A stretch of 24,625 nucleotides of DNA from JBPYFK01 sp051984675 (GTDB lineage: Bacteria > Actinomycetota > Actinomycetes > Mycobacteriales > Pseudonocardiaceae). The stretch spans positions 1 through 24,625 of the forward strand of contig JBPYFK010000124.1 in NCBI GenBank assembly GCA_051984675.1. The letters run 5' to 3'. This document shows positions 1 to 7,309 of this stretch, piece after piece. How positions within the stretch are numbered: the first letter of the stretch is position 1; each line of letters opens with the position of its first letter. The position numbers and the translations under genes were made by a program. Below the pieces are notes generated by a model. The model ran no database searches. It was not told the DNA's origin and worked only from the letters and a program-made list of their open reading frames with translations.

Positions 1-649
1 TGGACGGCACCAGCCCCGATTCCTTGGCACGCTGGGTAAACACCCACGACGTGAATTGAACTCCGTGATCCGAGTGGATCAGCGCGCCAGCGGTGGGTTG
101 TCGGTTGTCGACGGCCATGCTCAACGCGTTGGTCACCAGTGCTGCGGTCGGTGTCGAATCGATCGACCATCCGACCACCCGGCGCGAAAAGGTGTCCAAC
201 ACGACCGCACAGTAAACCTTGCCTTCACGCGTCGGATGCTCGGTAATGTCGGTCACCCACAGTTGATCCCGCGTTTCGCGTGCGAAATCGCGCTTGACCA
301 AGTCAGCCGCAGTCGGAGTTTCCGGCCTGGGACGACGATGTTTGATGCCGGGCAGGCCTTCGATCCCTGCCCGGCGCATCATCAGCTCGATATTTCCGTG
401 GCCGACGTGGATGCCATGGCCTAGGCTCAGTTCGGCGTGCACCCGTCGCGCCCCGTAGGTGCCGCGTGAGGCGGTGTGGATGGCGGTGATGGCCTCGGTC
501 AGCCATGCGTGCCGGACCGAGCGCACGGACGGTGGGCGGGACAGCCACTCGTAGTAGCCCGACTCTGAAACTCTCAGCGCCCGGGTGGCCATTTGGACGG
601 GTAAGCCTTCGGTGGCCATCACTTTGATGACCTCGAATCGCCTTTTTTT
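1..649 (-). CDS. IS3-family transposase OrfB (rve integrase domain), partial
   Basis: OrfB is the catalytic half of the IS3 transposase, a DDE/RNase H-fold integrase acting on the element's DNA ends. Translating the minus strand in the frame that starts in the A-run near 649 gives RRFEVIKVMATEGLPVQ, then SESGYYEWLSRPPS, a GTYGARRVHAEL block of the HTH_21 region, and the catalytic core. The first aspartate is in LWVTDITEHPTREGK and the second in LIHSDHGVQFTSW. The third acidic residue lies beyond the left edge. No start codon with a ribosome site is evident at the beginning, so it is probably made only as an OrfAB fusion. The frame is +1 relative to OrfA rather than the usual -1. Confidence 0.85.
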
Positions 650-926
650 GGGGGGGCACCACATCGCCGAGCAGGTCCGCGGCCCGGCGATGGATGGCCA
701 GTTCGGTTTCCAGCTCTGCGATGCGCCTGCGAGCGGCGACCAGTTCGGCGTGGTCGCTGCTGGTCATGCCGGGCATCTGCCCGAAATCGATCAGCTCCTG
801 ACGTCGCCAGGTGTAGATCGTCTGATCGCTGATGTCGAGATCGTGCGCGATCTGAGCGATGGGGCGCCCAAAAGCAACGAGATCAAGGACCTTCCGGCGG
901 AACTCTGCGGGGTAGCGGCGGGGCAC
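303..926 (-). CDS. IS3-family transposase OrfA (HTH subunit)
   Basis: OrfA supplies the DNA-binding half of an IS3-family transposase, which recognises the element's ends. The start is GTG at 926. Residues 1-60 form a transposase_8-type helix-turn-helix (MPRRYPAEFRRKVLDLV, then the DISDQTIYTWRRQ recognition helix). Residues 65-88 form a coiled coil (ELVAARRRIAELETELAIHR) used for multimerisation. Recognisable OrfA ends near residue 91, at the run of seven C and seven A (plus strand 643-656). Beyond that the frame stays open to 303, but the residues are a shadow of OrfB. In intact relatives OrfA and OrfB are joined by frameshifting at about this point. The family is clear; whether this copy is active is unknown. 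Confidence 0.85.
   Translation of the reverse strand: MPRRYPAEFRRKVLDLVAFGRPIAQIAHDLDISDQTIYTWRRQELIDFGQMPGMTSSDHAELVAARRRIAELETELAIHRRAADLLGDVVPPQKKAIRGHQSDGHRRLTRPNGHPGAESFRVGLLRVAVPPTVRALGPARMADRGHHRHPHRLTRHLRGATGARRTEPRPWHPRRPRKYRADDAPGRDRRPARHQTSSSQAGNSDCG
643..656 (-). promoter_or_regulatory. Homopolymer frameshift site (C7A7) between OrfA and OrfB
   Basis: On the minus strand seven C are followed directly by seven A. OrfA reads CCC CCC CAA AAA AAG through it, while OrfB needs AAA AAA AGG, one base forward. A loss of one C would fuse the two frames exactly. Either ribosomal or polymerase slippage in the run joins the frames, or one base of the homopolymer is a mutation or a sequencing miscall. 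Confidence 0.6.
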
Positions 927-1025
927 ACAAGCCTCCCAGAGGTGAGTCGATCACTGATTGTCCAATGACCCGACTCCACCGATCCGGGGGCACATCACTT
1001 CAGTCCTTGGGAAGGATGAGGTCTC

Positions 1026-1352
1026 ATGTCAGGGAACACATCGCGGAGGTACCCGCCGGAGCTGCGTGAGCGCGCGGTTCGGATGTTCGGTGAGGTGCGC
1101 GGTCAGCATGAATCGGAGTGGGCGGCGATGACCGCGGTGGCCGAGCTGCTGGGGGTGGGCACGCCGGAGACGGTCCGCAAGTGGGTGCGCCAGGCCGAGA
1201 TCGATGACGGTGCACGCCCTGGAGTCACGAGCGAGGAATCGGCCGAGCTCAAGCGGCTGCGGCGGGAGAACGCCGAGCTCAAACGGGCGAACGGGATCCT
1301 GAAGGCGGCTTCGGCTTTCTTTGCGGCCGAACTCGACCGGCCTTCTCGGTGA
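1026..1352 (+). CDS. IS3-family transposase OrfA
   Basis: This 108-residue OrfA is the DNA-binding subunit of the second IS3 element. It has a helix-turn-helix of the transposase_8 type: RRYPPELRERAVRMF opens it, and LLGVGTPETVRKWVRQAE carries the recognition helix. A leucine-zipper-like coiled coil follows at residues 72-95 (SAELKRLRRENAELKRANGIL), ending in the family's KAASAFFAAELDRP tail. The ATG follows GGGAAGGATGAGGTCTC, a good ribosome site. The TGA stop overlaps a GTG start of OrfB (1349-1352, GTGA). The length is normal and no lesion is seen. Confidence 0.93.
   Translation: MSGNTSRRYPPELRERAVRMFGEVRGQHESEWAAMTAVAELLGVGTPETVRKWVRQAEIDDGARPGVTSEESAELKRLRRENAELKRANGILKAASAFFAAELDRPSR
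1316..1322 (+). promoter_or_regulatory. Candidate -1 frameshift zone joining OrfA and OrfB
   Basis: OrfB lies in the -1 frame relative to OrfA, the standard IS3 arrangement. Both frames are open between about 1314 and 1349, and the T-rich stretch TTTCTTT lies at the start of this zone inside the AFFAAE codons. The exact slip site is inferred; only the frame relation and the overlap are seen. Confidence 0.45.
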
Positions 1353-2299
1353 TCGTGGCGTTCATCCGCGAGTATCAGGGCCATCGCGAGGGCGATGGTC
1401 TGCGATGGGGTGTCGAGTCGATCTGCACCGTGTTGACCGAGCACGGATGCCCGATCGCCCCATCGACCTACTACGACCACCTGACCCGCACCCCCTCGGC
1501 TCGGGGCCGCCGCGACGAGCAGCTCAAGGCAGAGATCGTGCGGGTGCACGAAGCCAACTTCGGTGTCTACGGAGCCAGAAAGGTGTGGTTGCAGCTCAAT
1601 CGGGAGGGGATCACGGTCGCCCGCTGCACCGTGGAACGCCTCATGCGCGAGCTCGGCCTGCGCGGTGCGGTGCGCGGCAAGACCAAGCGCACCACGATCA
1701 GCGATCCTGTCGCTGCACGGCCGGCCGATCTGGTGCAACGCCGGTTCAACCCGCCGGCACCGAATGTGTTGTGGGTTGCCGACTTCACGTACGTATCGAC
1801 CTGGTCGGGCTGGGTGTACGTCGCGTTCGTCATTGATGCCTACGCCCGCCGTATCCTCGGCTGGCGCACGGCCACGAGCATGACCACCAGCTTGGTGCTG
1901 GATGCGGTCGAACACGCCATCTGGACCCGAAACCGTTGCAGCACAACGGACTTGTCCGGACTGATACATCATCATGACGCGGGCAGCCAGTATACGTCGA
2001 TCTCGTTCACCGAACGGCTCGCCGAGGCCGGGATCGACGCATCGATCGGCACCGTCGGCGACAGCTACGACAACGCGCTCGCGGAGACGATCAACGGCCT
2101 CTACAAAACAGAACTGATCAAACCACGCAAACCGTGGCGCACCGTCGAACAGGTCGAATTGGCCACCGCCGAATGGGTCGACTGGTACAACCAACGCCGA
2201 CTCTACGAGTACTGCGGCGACATCCCACCAGTCGAACTCGAAACCGCGTACTACGCTCACCACCGAGCCCAGCAACCCGCTGAGCCCGCACACCGATGA
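1349..2299 (+). CDS. IS3-family transposase OrfB (DDE integrase)
   Basis: OrfB is the catalytic subunit that cuts and joins the element's DNA. The 316 residues show the HTH_21 region (NFGVYGARKVWLQLNREG, about 70-87) and then the rve core. The catalytic triad is visible: Asp145 in LWVADFTYV, Asp210 in IHHHDAGSQYTS, and Glu247 in YDNALAETINGLYK. The C-terminal WVDWYNQRRLYEYCGDIPPVE is typical of the family. GTG at 1349 is the nominal start, but the frame is open upstream through GRTRPAFS, so the natural product is probably an OrfAB fusion made by -1 frameshifting. The reading frame is intact. Confidence 0.95.
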   Translation: MIVAFIREYQGHREGDGLRWGVESICTVLTEHGCPIAPSTYYDHLTRTPSARGRRDEQLKAEIVRVHEANFGVYGARKVWLQLNREGITVARCTVERLMRELGLRGAVRGKTKRTTISDPVAARPADLVQRRFNPPAPNVLWVADFTYVSTWSGWVYVAFVIDAYARRILGWRTATSMTTSLVLDAVEHAIWTRNRCSTTDLSGLIHHHDAGSQYTSISFTERLAEAGIDASIGTVGDSYDNALAETINGLYKTELIKPRKPWRTVEQVELATAEWVDWYNQRRLYEYCGDIPPVELETAYYAHHRAQQPAEPAHR

Positions 2300-2325
2300 G
2301 TCTCCGGACACCCCGGGGCGGTTCA

Positions 2326-2382
2326 GTTGCGAGCCACCCGCACAACCTCGTCGCGAAACTCCTTGGGATACGGCTTCGGCAT
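2326..2382 (-). pseudogene. 5' stump of an IS3-type transposase OrfA
   Basis: Starting at ATG 2382 on the minus strand, 19 codons read MPKPYPKEFRDEVVRVARN, the opening of a transposase_8 helix-turn-helix protein. GGAAGGGTG upstream could serve as its ribosome site. The frame then meets the right end of the second IS, whose terminal TGA supplies an immediate stop. The rest of the gene is gone, so an older IS was the target of the second IS. It is too short to assign to a subgroup. Confidence 0.7.
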
Positions 2383-2664
2383 GGTGCACACCCTTCCAGC
2401 AGCACCTCTCGGCACCACAGATCAGATGTCACCTACCCCTGCAGCAGACCCCCAGCTAGCACAGCCAGCATCGACCCCGCCTAACCAACAACATGAAAAC
2501 TCGCCGTAAAGGCTGCAACCTCAGCACAGCGAAGACAACAGTCCTCGGCGACAGCACTTACCTCACAGCTAACAACCTGCCCGCCTGCGCAGCATCGCAG
2601 ACAGGATCGAGACACCGAGAGTTTGCAGGCGCGCCTTCGACACACAACCACCGCCCGAGCACGA

Positions 2665-3516
2665 TCAGAAAGGTTCTGACCGGCGGACGGTGATCTCGCC
2701 GAATGGGGTGTGGGCGCGCACCTCGACGTAGTCAGATGAGGGCTCCGATGTGTCGCCGTCCATCGTGTTGTGCACGCGCCCGAACTGGGTCTTCACGTCC
2801 AGCCAAGCGGCAGTTCCCGCACCGATCCCGATTTCAATGTTACCCATGCCGGTCTCAAGCTCGACCTTGCCGCGGACGACCTCACGGACTTTCACGGAAC
2901 CGTACGCGGTCTTGGCCGCGACGTCGTCGGCCGCGCGCTCCACGATGATGTCGCCGTTAGCGACGTCGACCCGAACCGAGCCGGTCACCGTGCCGATCGT
3001 GGTGTCACCATTGGAATTCTTGACCACGGCGGTACCGCCGAGTTCAGCGACATGCACCTGGCCGAAGCCGATGGTGATCCCAGCGTTGCCGTCGACACGC
3101 CCTACGACAACATTACCGAAAGCCGTGTGCAGGTTCAGCTCACCTGTGTGCTCAAGGTGGATGTGGCCGGTGTCCGACTCGAACCGGCACGCACCGAGCC
3201 GGCCGGTACCGTGCACGTTACCGAGCACGGTGCTTGCCTGAACCCGCGAGCCAATCGGTAGCTCGATAGTCACTTGGATCGACCTCGTCTCGTCCGAGAC
3301 ATCGGACGGTCCAGCCTGCGGTGCCGTGACCGACAGCGTGCCGGCGGAGAACTCGACGCGCGTCTGCTCCGCAGCCTGCACGTCGGAGGGATTGGACCGG
3401 TCGTTCGGACGAATTTCAACGACCGTGTCGGCCCGGTCTCCCGCGATGATGCGAACATGGCCAACGACGAGCTTGACAGTGGCCAAGATCGCTTCCGGGG
3501 AGTCGAACGTCGGCAT
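2665..3516 (-). CDS. DUF4097 family beta-rich protein
   Basis: This 283-residue protein belongs to the DUF4097 group, predicted right-handed beta-helix or adhesin-like proteins common in Streptomyces and relatives; no biochemical role is established. The short opening (MPTFDSPEAILATVKLVVGHVRI) matches the standard start. From residue about 85 on, it consists of short repeating strands with G-x-V/I turns (FGNVVVGRVDGNAGITIG, GDTTIGTVTGSVRVDVA, YGSVKVREVVRGKVEL, TGMGNIEIGIG), and it ends PFGEITVRRSEPF. There is no signal peptide or membrane helix, so it is probably cytoplasmic. ATG 3516 follows GAGGGGACATCC, a clear ribosome site. A six-base inverted repeat (TCAGAA...TTCTGA) overlaps the stop codon. 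It stands alone between IS remnants. Confidence 0.9.
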   Translation of the reverse strand: MPTFDSPEAILATVKLVVGHVRIIAGDRADTVVEIRPNDRSNPSDVQAAEQTRVEFSAGTLSVTAPQAGPSDVSDETRSIQVTIELPIGSRVQASTVLGNVHGTGRLGACRFESDTGHIHLEHTGELNLHTAFGNVVVGRVDGNAGITIGFGQVHVAELGGTAVVKNSNGDTTIGTVTGSVRVDVANGDIIVERAADDVAAKTAYGSVKVREVVRGKVELETGMGNIEIGIGAGTAAWLDVKTQFGRVHNTMDGDTSEPSSDYVEVRAHTPFGEITVRRSEPF

Positions 3517-3787
3517 GGATGTCCCCTCATTCCTGCGGTGATTGACGTTTGTGCTGTGGGACGAGCCAGCGGACCCATCCTGCGTAGTCCTGAGCCGAAC
3601 GGCTGCGCTCGGTTAGGGTGGCTGGAACGCGGCGGCCTCGGCGCGGCCTGGCCGGGCGTTGACTAAACCTCGATCCACCATTGATCTTCGTAACAGTTCG
3701 GTCGTGAAAAGAGAAGATTCCCTCGTTACCTGGAATGATTGAGTGTGCTAAAGGATTCATCCATCCAGATCGGAGGGCATCTTTCAG

Positions 3788-4617
3788 GTGCCATCTTCTC
3801 ATAGTCCAGGCCGGGTTGGTGCGGCCTTCGCTGATCCGAATCTGATCGCGGATGTCGCGCTGGTTCCGCTGTTGCGGCTGGCCGAGCGGCCGGGCTGCCT
3901 GAGTTGGTCCACGACGCTGTGCGGATCACCGGGGCGAACAACCGCGGTGGCCAATGCGGCGGTGAAGGGTGATGACGCTGGTCGCGGCGACGGCTGCCGG
4001 TGCCGACAGCATTGATGACGCCGAGCGGCTGCGGCACGCGGGAATGTCGCACATCTTCTCTGATATGCGAGCACCGTCCACTGTGGGCCACTTCTTGCGG
4101 TCGTACACTCGCGGTCATGTCCAGCAGTTGCACACGAGTCGGCAGGTGTTGGGCGCGCTGGCCGGGCAGGCGCCACTGTTCAAAGAGGCCGGCCACCTCG
4201 CCTTCGTGGATATCGACCCCACTTACCAGCGGGTGTACGGACGACCGAAGCAGGGCGCCCAGATCGGCGAAGTCGCCGAAATTCCCTCCTCCACCTTCTT
4301 CACGGGCCGCCGGAAAGACCAGCAGGTCACCGCCCGATGATCGTGCGTCGGGTACGGGACCTGGCCAAAGCCAGCCGCTAACGGAGAAGGGGAGCTGTTT
4401 TCCCGCCTGGCGCTACCACCCGGTGTTGACTGACAGCCCCTCCGACACCCTCACCGCCGAGCGTCAACACGGCCAGCACGCCGTGATCGAACAGGTCATC
4501 ACCGACGGCAAGGCAGGACCGGCCGCGCACCTGCCGTCGGGAAGTTCAACGCCAACGTCGCCTGGATGATCCTGTGGGCCAGCGCCGCAAGAGGCCTGAC
4601 GGCTGCCGTGGAGGTAT
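3788..4617 (+). pseudogene. Decayed IS1380-family transposase
   Basis: Pieces of one IS1380-type DDE transposase follow each other in order but in different frames. The N-terminus starts at GTG 3788 (PSSHSPGRVGAAFADPNLIADVALV). A second piece from about 3969 reads LVAATAAGADSIDDAERLR, then MRAPSTVGHFLRSYTRGHV and FVDIDPTYQRVYGRPKQGA; that last stretch aligns with the family's first catalytic Asp block, VIDLDST. After about 4340, much of the catalytic core is missing. The C-terminus resumes at about 4412 with WRYHPVLTDSP, TAERQHGQHAVIEQV and HLPSG, and after one more frame change KFNANVAWMILWASAARGL. With at least three frame breaks and a large internal loss, no active protein can be made. Confidence 0.85.
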
Positions 4618-4776
4618 GAATCATGCCCAGACGCGACCAGCCCGATGCCGAGGATGCACCGAAGCCACCTACTGGTTCACCCCTCAAACAACCTGGCACT
4701 GAAACAAAAAGCCGACGACGCGGCGATCACTCCTTCGAGGTAGGATTGTGCCCTCTACGAGCTGCAGGAGGGAATC

Positions 4777-4959
4777 ATGGCGGAGAAGGACAAGATCGAC
4801 GAGCTTGTCGGTAATATCAAGGACCAGCTGGGCAAGCTCACTCTCAACGGCAAAGGCAAGGCTCAGCGCAAAATCGCCAAGGCCAGCAAGTCTGCGGAAA
4901 AAGCCATTGACAAGGCCGCTGATAAGGCCAAGAAAGCTGCGAAGAAGGCACGCCGTTAA
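4777..4959 (+). CDS. Small lysine-rich CsbD-like protein
   Basis: This 60-residue protein is very rich in Lys and Ala and almost certainly all helical. Its first 20 residues (MAEKDKIDELVGNIKDQLGK) resemble the opening of CsbD-type stress proteins, while the tail is a run of AEKAIDKAADKAKKAAKKARR heptads like the basic tail of histone-H1-like or heparin-binding proteins. Nucleic-acid binding is possible but only inferred. ATG 4777 follows GCAGGAGGGAATC, a strong ribosome site, and a textbook terminator begins 10 bases after the stop, so this is a single-gene unit. It lies directly after the dead IS1380. A related full-length CsbD is at 18534. Confidence 0.8.
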   Translation: MAEKDKIDELVGNIKDQLGKLTLNGKGKAQRKIAKASKSAEKAIDKAADKAKKAAKKARR

Positions 4960-4968
4960 AGCCAAAAA

Positions 4969-5004
4969 GCCCCAGGGACCGAAAGCCCTGGGGCAACATT
5001 TTTC
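4969..5004 (+). terminator. Rho-independent terminator after the lysine-rich gene
   Basis: GCCCCAGGG (4969-4977) and CCCTGGGGC (4986-4994) form a perfect 9-bp GC-rich stem with an 8-base loop, followed by AACATTTTTC. It lies just after the stop at 4959. Confidence 0.88.
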
Positions 5005-5287
5005 TATATTTAGCCTTTCGTGAAGTCGCAGCGTTGGGGACCTTAACGTACTCGCAAGGTTCCGCACGAACGAGTACGGCCGCCCCGGATGTGTAACTTG
5101 CTGGGGTCCGATCGGCGGAAAAGGGCAACCGTACGACCGGACCTAAATTGGGCGTGAGCATACTTGGCTGGGGGAAGGTCGTGTTGCGCCAGGACACCTT
5201 TCCCGTACCGCGTGCTGCCTCTGAGGCAAGCCCAGTCCGGAGGCCAGGTGCGCTCTGTTGGCGTGATCGTCGACGGTATGGCGAAGG
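5005..5287. other. Non-coding stretch
   Basis: This stretch follows the terminator and lies beyond the stop of the minus-strand hypothetical at 5288. I see no gene, RNA or strong repeat in it. Open frames here are incidental. Confidence 0.5.
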
Positions 5288-5632
5288 CTAGCCAGCCATG
5301 GCGACCTGGGCGGGAGTGCGCTGGGTGCTGTGCTCGTCTGGAAAGCCCCACTGTCGCAGTGTTTGCCAGCCGCGGTGGGTGAGCCTGACGCGGTTTCCGC
5401 GGGAGGCGAAGAGGTGGCTGGTGTCCACTTCGATCAAGCCTCCGCGCCACAAGCCGAACAGGAGGTCTTGCTGCGCGTCGAACATCGCACCTCCGATGTG
5501 TTCGGCCCAGCGGTACCCGTTGCCCTGGCCGCCGCCGAGGCCGTTGTCGAACTCCACCTTGCCCCGGAAGACGTCGACGAGGCTGGCGAGTCGTTGCGTG
5601 CTGTAGGTCACTTGGTAGGACATTCTGATCAT
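5288..5632 (-). CDS. Hypothetical protein, possibly winged-helix-like
   Basis: This 114-residue protein is not one I recognise. The sequence is balanced and soluble, with no signal peptide or membrane segment. The C-terminal part (GGLIEVDTSHLFASRG, then NRVRLTHRGWQTLRQWGF) has the strand-turn-strand and 'LT-RGW..L' look of a winged-helix wing, but that is only a resemblance. ATG 5632 has no good ribosome site. ATG 5623, three codons in (MSYQVTYSTQRL), is an equally plausible start. Codon use on this strand fits a real gene, and the overlapping plus-strand frames look like shadows. Confidence 0.6.
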   Translation of the reverse strand: MIRMSYQVTYSTQRLASLVDVFRGKVEFDNGLGGGQGNGYRWAEHIGGAMFDAQQDLLFGLWRGGLIEVDTSHLFASRGNRVRLTHRGWQTLRQWGFPDEHSTQRTPAQVAMAG

Positions 5633-6106
5633 TTCGAGAGGTTGATGTGGACTGCTTCCTGTATTCCGGTTTCTCCGCTGTGGCCTGACGAAACTTGCCA
5701 GTCAGGTGACTGTGATGTCGACAACTGTGACGGCATTGCTCCTCCTGGGGCACATCGCCAGACCGCAGACATGCGTTTCTTTTCGCTGGTCATCCCAGGT
5801 GAGACAGTGTCGGCGTCGATATGGGCTTGAGTCCAGAGGCCTGGGGCTCCGACGCCGCCGATAGCCCCGCTCTAACGTGACAAGGATTGCGCATAACGGC
5901 TGAAATCACCCGAGCCAGCTTCGCAGGCCACCTGGTGCGCGCCCGAGAGGGTCATGCGATGACAAAAAAGAAGATGACGGCTGGGTTTGCGCGGCTGTGC
6001 TGGCGATGCAGGCTAAACGTCATCGCTGGACGACGGTCAGTCAATGTTTGGTACCGCTCCGTATACAACGCTTCGATTGCGGGGCGTTGCCATTGCTCCG
6101 TGCGAC
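5633..6106. other. Non-coding stretch
   Basis: About 470 bases with no convincing gene on either strand. A short plus-strand frame at 5887-6111 has neither a ribosome site nor family features. The stretch should hold the promoters of the minus gene ending at 5288 and of the plus gene at 6159, but no promoter could be named. Confidence 0.45.
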
Positions 6107-6145
6107 GGTAACGTCCCTCGCCTGACAGGACGAGGGGACGTTACC
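6107..6145 (+). promoter_or_regulatory. Inverted repeat just upstream of a small membrane gene
   Basis: GGTAACGTCCCTCG (6107-6120) is repeated inverted as CGAGG-G-GACGTTACC (6131-6145) with one extra G, around a 10-base loop. It ends 13 bases before ATG 6159 and immediately before the ribosome site CTAGGAGG. There is no T-run, so an operator or a 5' leader hairpin is more likely than a terminator. Confidence 0.6.
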
Positions 6146-6158
6146 CTAGGAGGGCCGC

Positions 6159-6413
6159 ATGGCCGCTGTCCGCAAGCGCACGCCGCTACGCAAACGCGTT
6201 CGTAATTGGGGTTGTCTGACAACCCTGATCGTTGTTGTCGCCGTGGCGGCGATCATTGTGCTCCTAGCCCTGATCGCTCGGGATCCGACAGGAGCGGCAG
6301 GCGGAGTCAGTCACTTCTGGGGGCGCTTGGGTGACGCAGCCAGAGCCATTCTGCATGCCCCGCTTAATTTCTTTCATGCCCTGCTAACATTCGTTGAAGA
6401 TCTGTTCCATTAG
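6159..6413 (+). CDS. Small single-pass membrane protein
   Basis: This 84-residue protein of unknown function has a strongly basic N-terminus (MAAVRKRTPLRKRVRNWG), one clear membrane helix at residues 19-41 (CLTTLIVVVAVAAIIVLLALIA), and an amphipathic C-terminal part rich in aromatic residues (HFWGRLGDAARAILHAP, FFHALLTFVEDLFH). By the positive-inside rule the N-terminus should face the cytoplasm and the amphipathic tail the outer side. The start is supported by CTAGGAGGGCCGC just upstream. A second tiny membrane gene starts 32 bases after the stop, so the two are probably co-transcribed. I recognise no family name. Confidence 0.75.
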   Translation: MAAVRKRTPLRKRVRNWGCLTTLIVVVAVAAIIVLLALIARDPTGAAGGVSHFWGRLGDAARAILHAPLNFFHALLTFVEDLFH

Positions 6414-6445
6414 ATTTAGCAATATGGATCTACGAAGGAGTTGCT

Positions 6446-6622
6446 GTGCGCAATAGAATGTCATTGGGGATGTTCCTCTGGATCATCATCGGGGTTGTTG
6501 TTGCTCTTTCGCATCACCATACGGTCACTGACGTATCCTCATTACTTTCGTTTCTTCTCGTGATCTTACTGTGGCCTTTGGTGCTTTTAGGTGTCGACAT
6601 TCAGATAAACCTTGGCACATGA
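6446..6622 (+). CDS. Small two-helix membrane protein with a GTG start
   Basis: This 58-residue frame is easily missed because it begins with GTG. GAAGGAG (6434-6440) lies five bases before GTG 6446. The product has two hydrophobic helices: about 7-21 (LGMFLWIIIGVVVAL), and about 33-50, which runs LLSFLLVILLWPLVLL and ends in GVDIQINLG. The second helix, with its WPLVLLGV end, recurs in small actinobacterial membrane proteins that I know only as hypotheticals. An in-frame ATG at 6458 is an alternative but poorer start. It follows the 84-residue membrane gene by 32 bases on the same strand, and a 9-bp hairpin (6643-6671) lies just downstream. Confidence 0.75.
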   Translation: MRNRMSLGMFLWIIIGVVVALSHHHTVTDVSSLLSFLLVILLWPLVLLGVDIQINLGT

Positions 6623-6642
6623 ACAATCCCCAGCCGATACCT

Positions 6643-6671
6643 GCTGAGACGGCATACCTTGGCGTCTCAGC
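6643..6671 (+). terminator. Hairpin after the small membrane gene pair
   Basis: GCTGAGACG (6643-6651) and CGTCTCAGC (6663-6671) form a perfect 9-bp stem with an 11-base loop, 20 bases after the stop at 6622. There is no T-run, so it may instead be an operator or leader structure for the gene at 6749. Confidence 0.5.
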
Positions 6672-6748
6672 TAGAATTGGGTGGGCGACGTTTGTGCCGA
6701 CCCGGACCCCGTTCGCGCGGCATCAGCCTACGAATAGAGCATGGGTCG

Positions 6749-7204
6749 ATGAATGATGAAAACTCCACCGGACGACGTCAGCGTCCTGTTCACATTCCGC
6801 ACCACTATGTTGGGTGGCGACCTCTGATCGACCAGTTACCAGTTCATCCCGTCGCGGCCGTCCACTTCGCCAGGGACGCCATCTGGTCGGCTGCTGCAGT
6901 ACAAGATCGCGTGTCCAAACCAGCCCCTCACGACCTGCATGCCTACGGGTCCGCCGTAGTCACCCTCTTGGGCTCGTTGGGTCAGTTGACCACTGTGCTC
7001 ATCGACCAAGCCTCGCGGGTCGACCAGGACGACATTCAACAACGCGCCGTGAGCACCGAACCAGTAGACAAGCTCAATCAGGCACGCGAACACCTGGAAC
7101 GCCTCGCTGGCGTCCTCGCGACGGCCGTTAACGATGCGGAGCAGTATTGGTCGGCGATGGGCGCCATGCGGGCCGACCTTGACGAACCCGGGCCTCGCCA
7201 GTGA
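6749..7204 (+). CDS. Hypothetical helical protein
   Basis: This 151-residue soluble protein is from no family I recognise. After a basic, proline-containing N-terminus (NDENSTGRRQRPVHIPHHYVGW) most of the chain is predicted helix: AAVHFARDAIWSAAAVQDRV, DLHAYGSAVVTLLGSLGQLTT, a VDKLNQAREHLERLAGVLATA coiled-coil-like helix at about 112-132, and a short acidic end. ATG 6749 is chosen because residues become protein-like there. The same frame is open upstream from 6659, but those residues look random. The ribosome site is weak. There are no membrane helices and no catalytic motif. Confidence 0.65.
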   Translation: MNDENSTGRRQRPVHIPHHYVGWRPLIDQLPVHPVAAVHFARDAIWSAAAVQDRVSKPAPHDLHAYGSAVVTLLGSLGQLTTVLIDQASRVDQDDIQQRAVSTEPVDKLNQAREHLERLAGVLATAVNDAEQYWSAMGAMRADLDEPGPRQ

Positions 7205-7309
7205 ATCAGCATCGACATGACCGGCAGAGCGATCCGCTTCCGTACGGTCGTGTGCGACTCTTCTGGGAGTGCGGTAGGAACGGAATAGAGAACCGGAGCC
7301 GTATTGCTA

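Larger units (their letters stand above)
1..994 (-). mobile_element. IS3-family insertion sequence, left part of window, open at the left edge
   Basis: The element carries orfA and orfB of an IS3-family transposase, read leftwards. Its 5' end is placed at about 994 because the sequence there, read on the minus strand, begins TGTGCCCCCGGATCGG, a TG-start terminal repeat typical of IS3 elements and about 70 bases before orfA. The other end lies outside the window, so the repeat pair and target duplication cannot be checked. It directly abuts the second IS, whose own left terminal repeat is not visible, which suggests that this element inserted into the second one. Confidence 0.8.
995..2325 (+). 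mobile_element. IS3-family insertion sequence with orfA/orfB, left end disrupted
   Basis: This is a plus-strand IS3-family element. Its right end is placed at 2325, where the sequence ends in CCCCGGGGCGGTTCA, giving TGAACCGCCCCGGGG when read inward. The matching left repeat is not found before orfA; the sequence changes directly from the first IS (about 994) to the orfA leader. The transposase genes look intact, but without its left end the element is probably immobile. Confidence 0.75.

Noticed and set aside
1103..2389. 428-residue minus-strand frame opposite the second IS
   Set aside because: It is the antisense shadow of transposase genes on the plus strand.
3527..3802. 91-residue minus-strand frame upstream of the DUF4097 gene
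   Set aside because: No ribosome site, random-looking composition, and it overlaps the start of the IS1380 remnant. The region is better read as promoter plus IS debris.
4623..4814. 63-residue plus-strand frame MPRRDQPDAEDAPKPPTG
   Set aside because: It overlaps the well-supported start of the lysine-rich gene, has no clear ribosome site and is proline-rich without a recognisable family.
5043..5753. 236-residue minus-strand frame
   Set aside because: It is Arg/Pro/His-rich in the way of a shadow frame and overlaps the better 5288-5632 gene in another frame.
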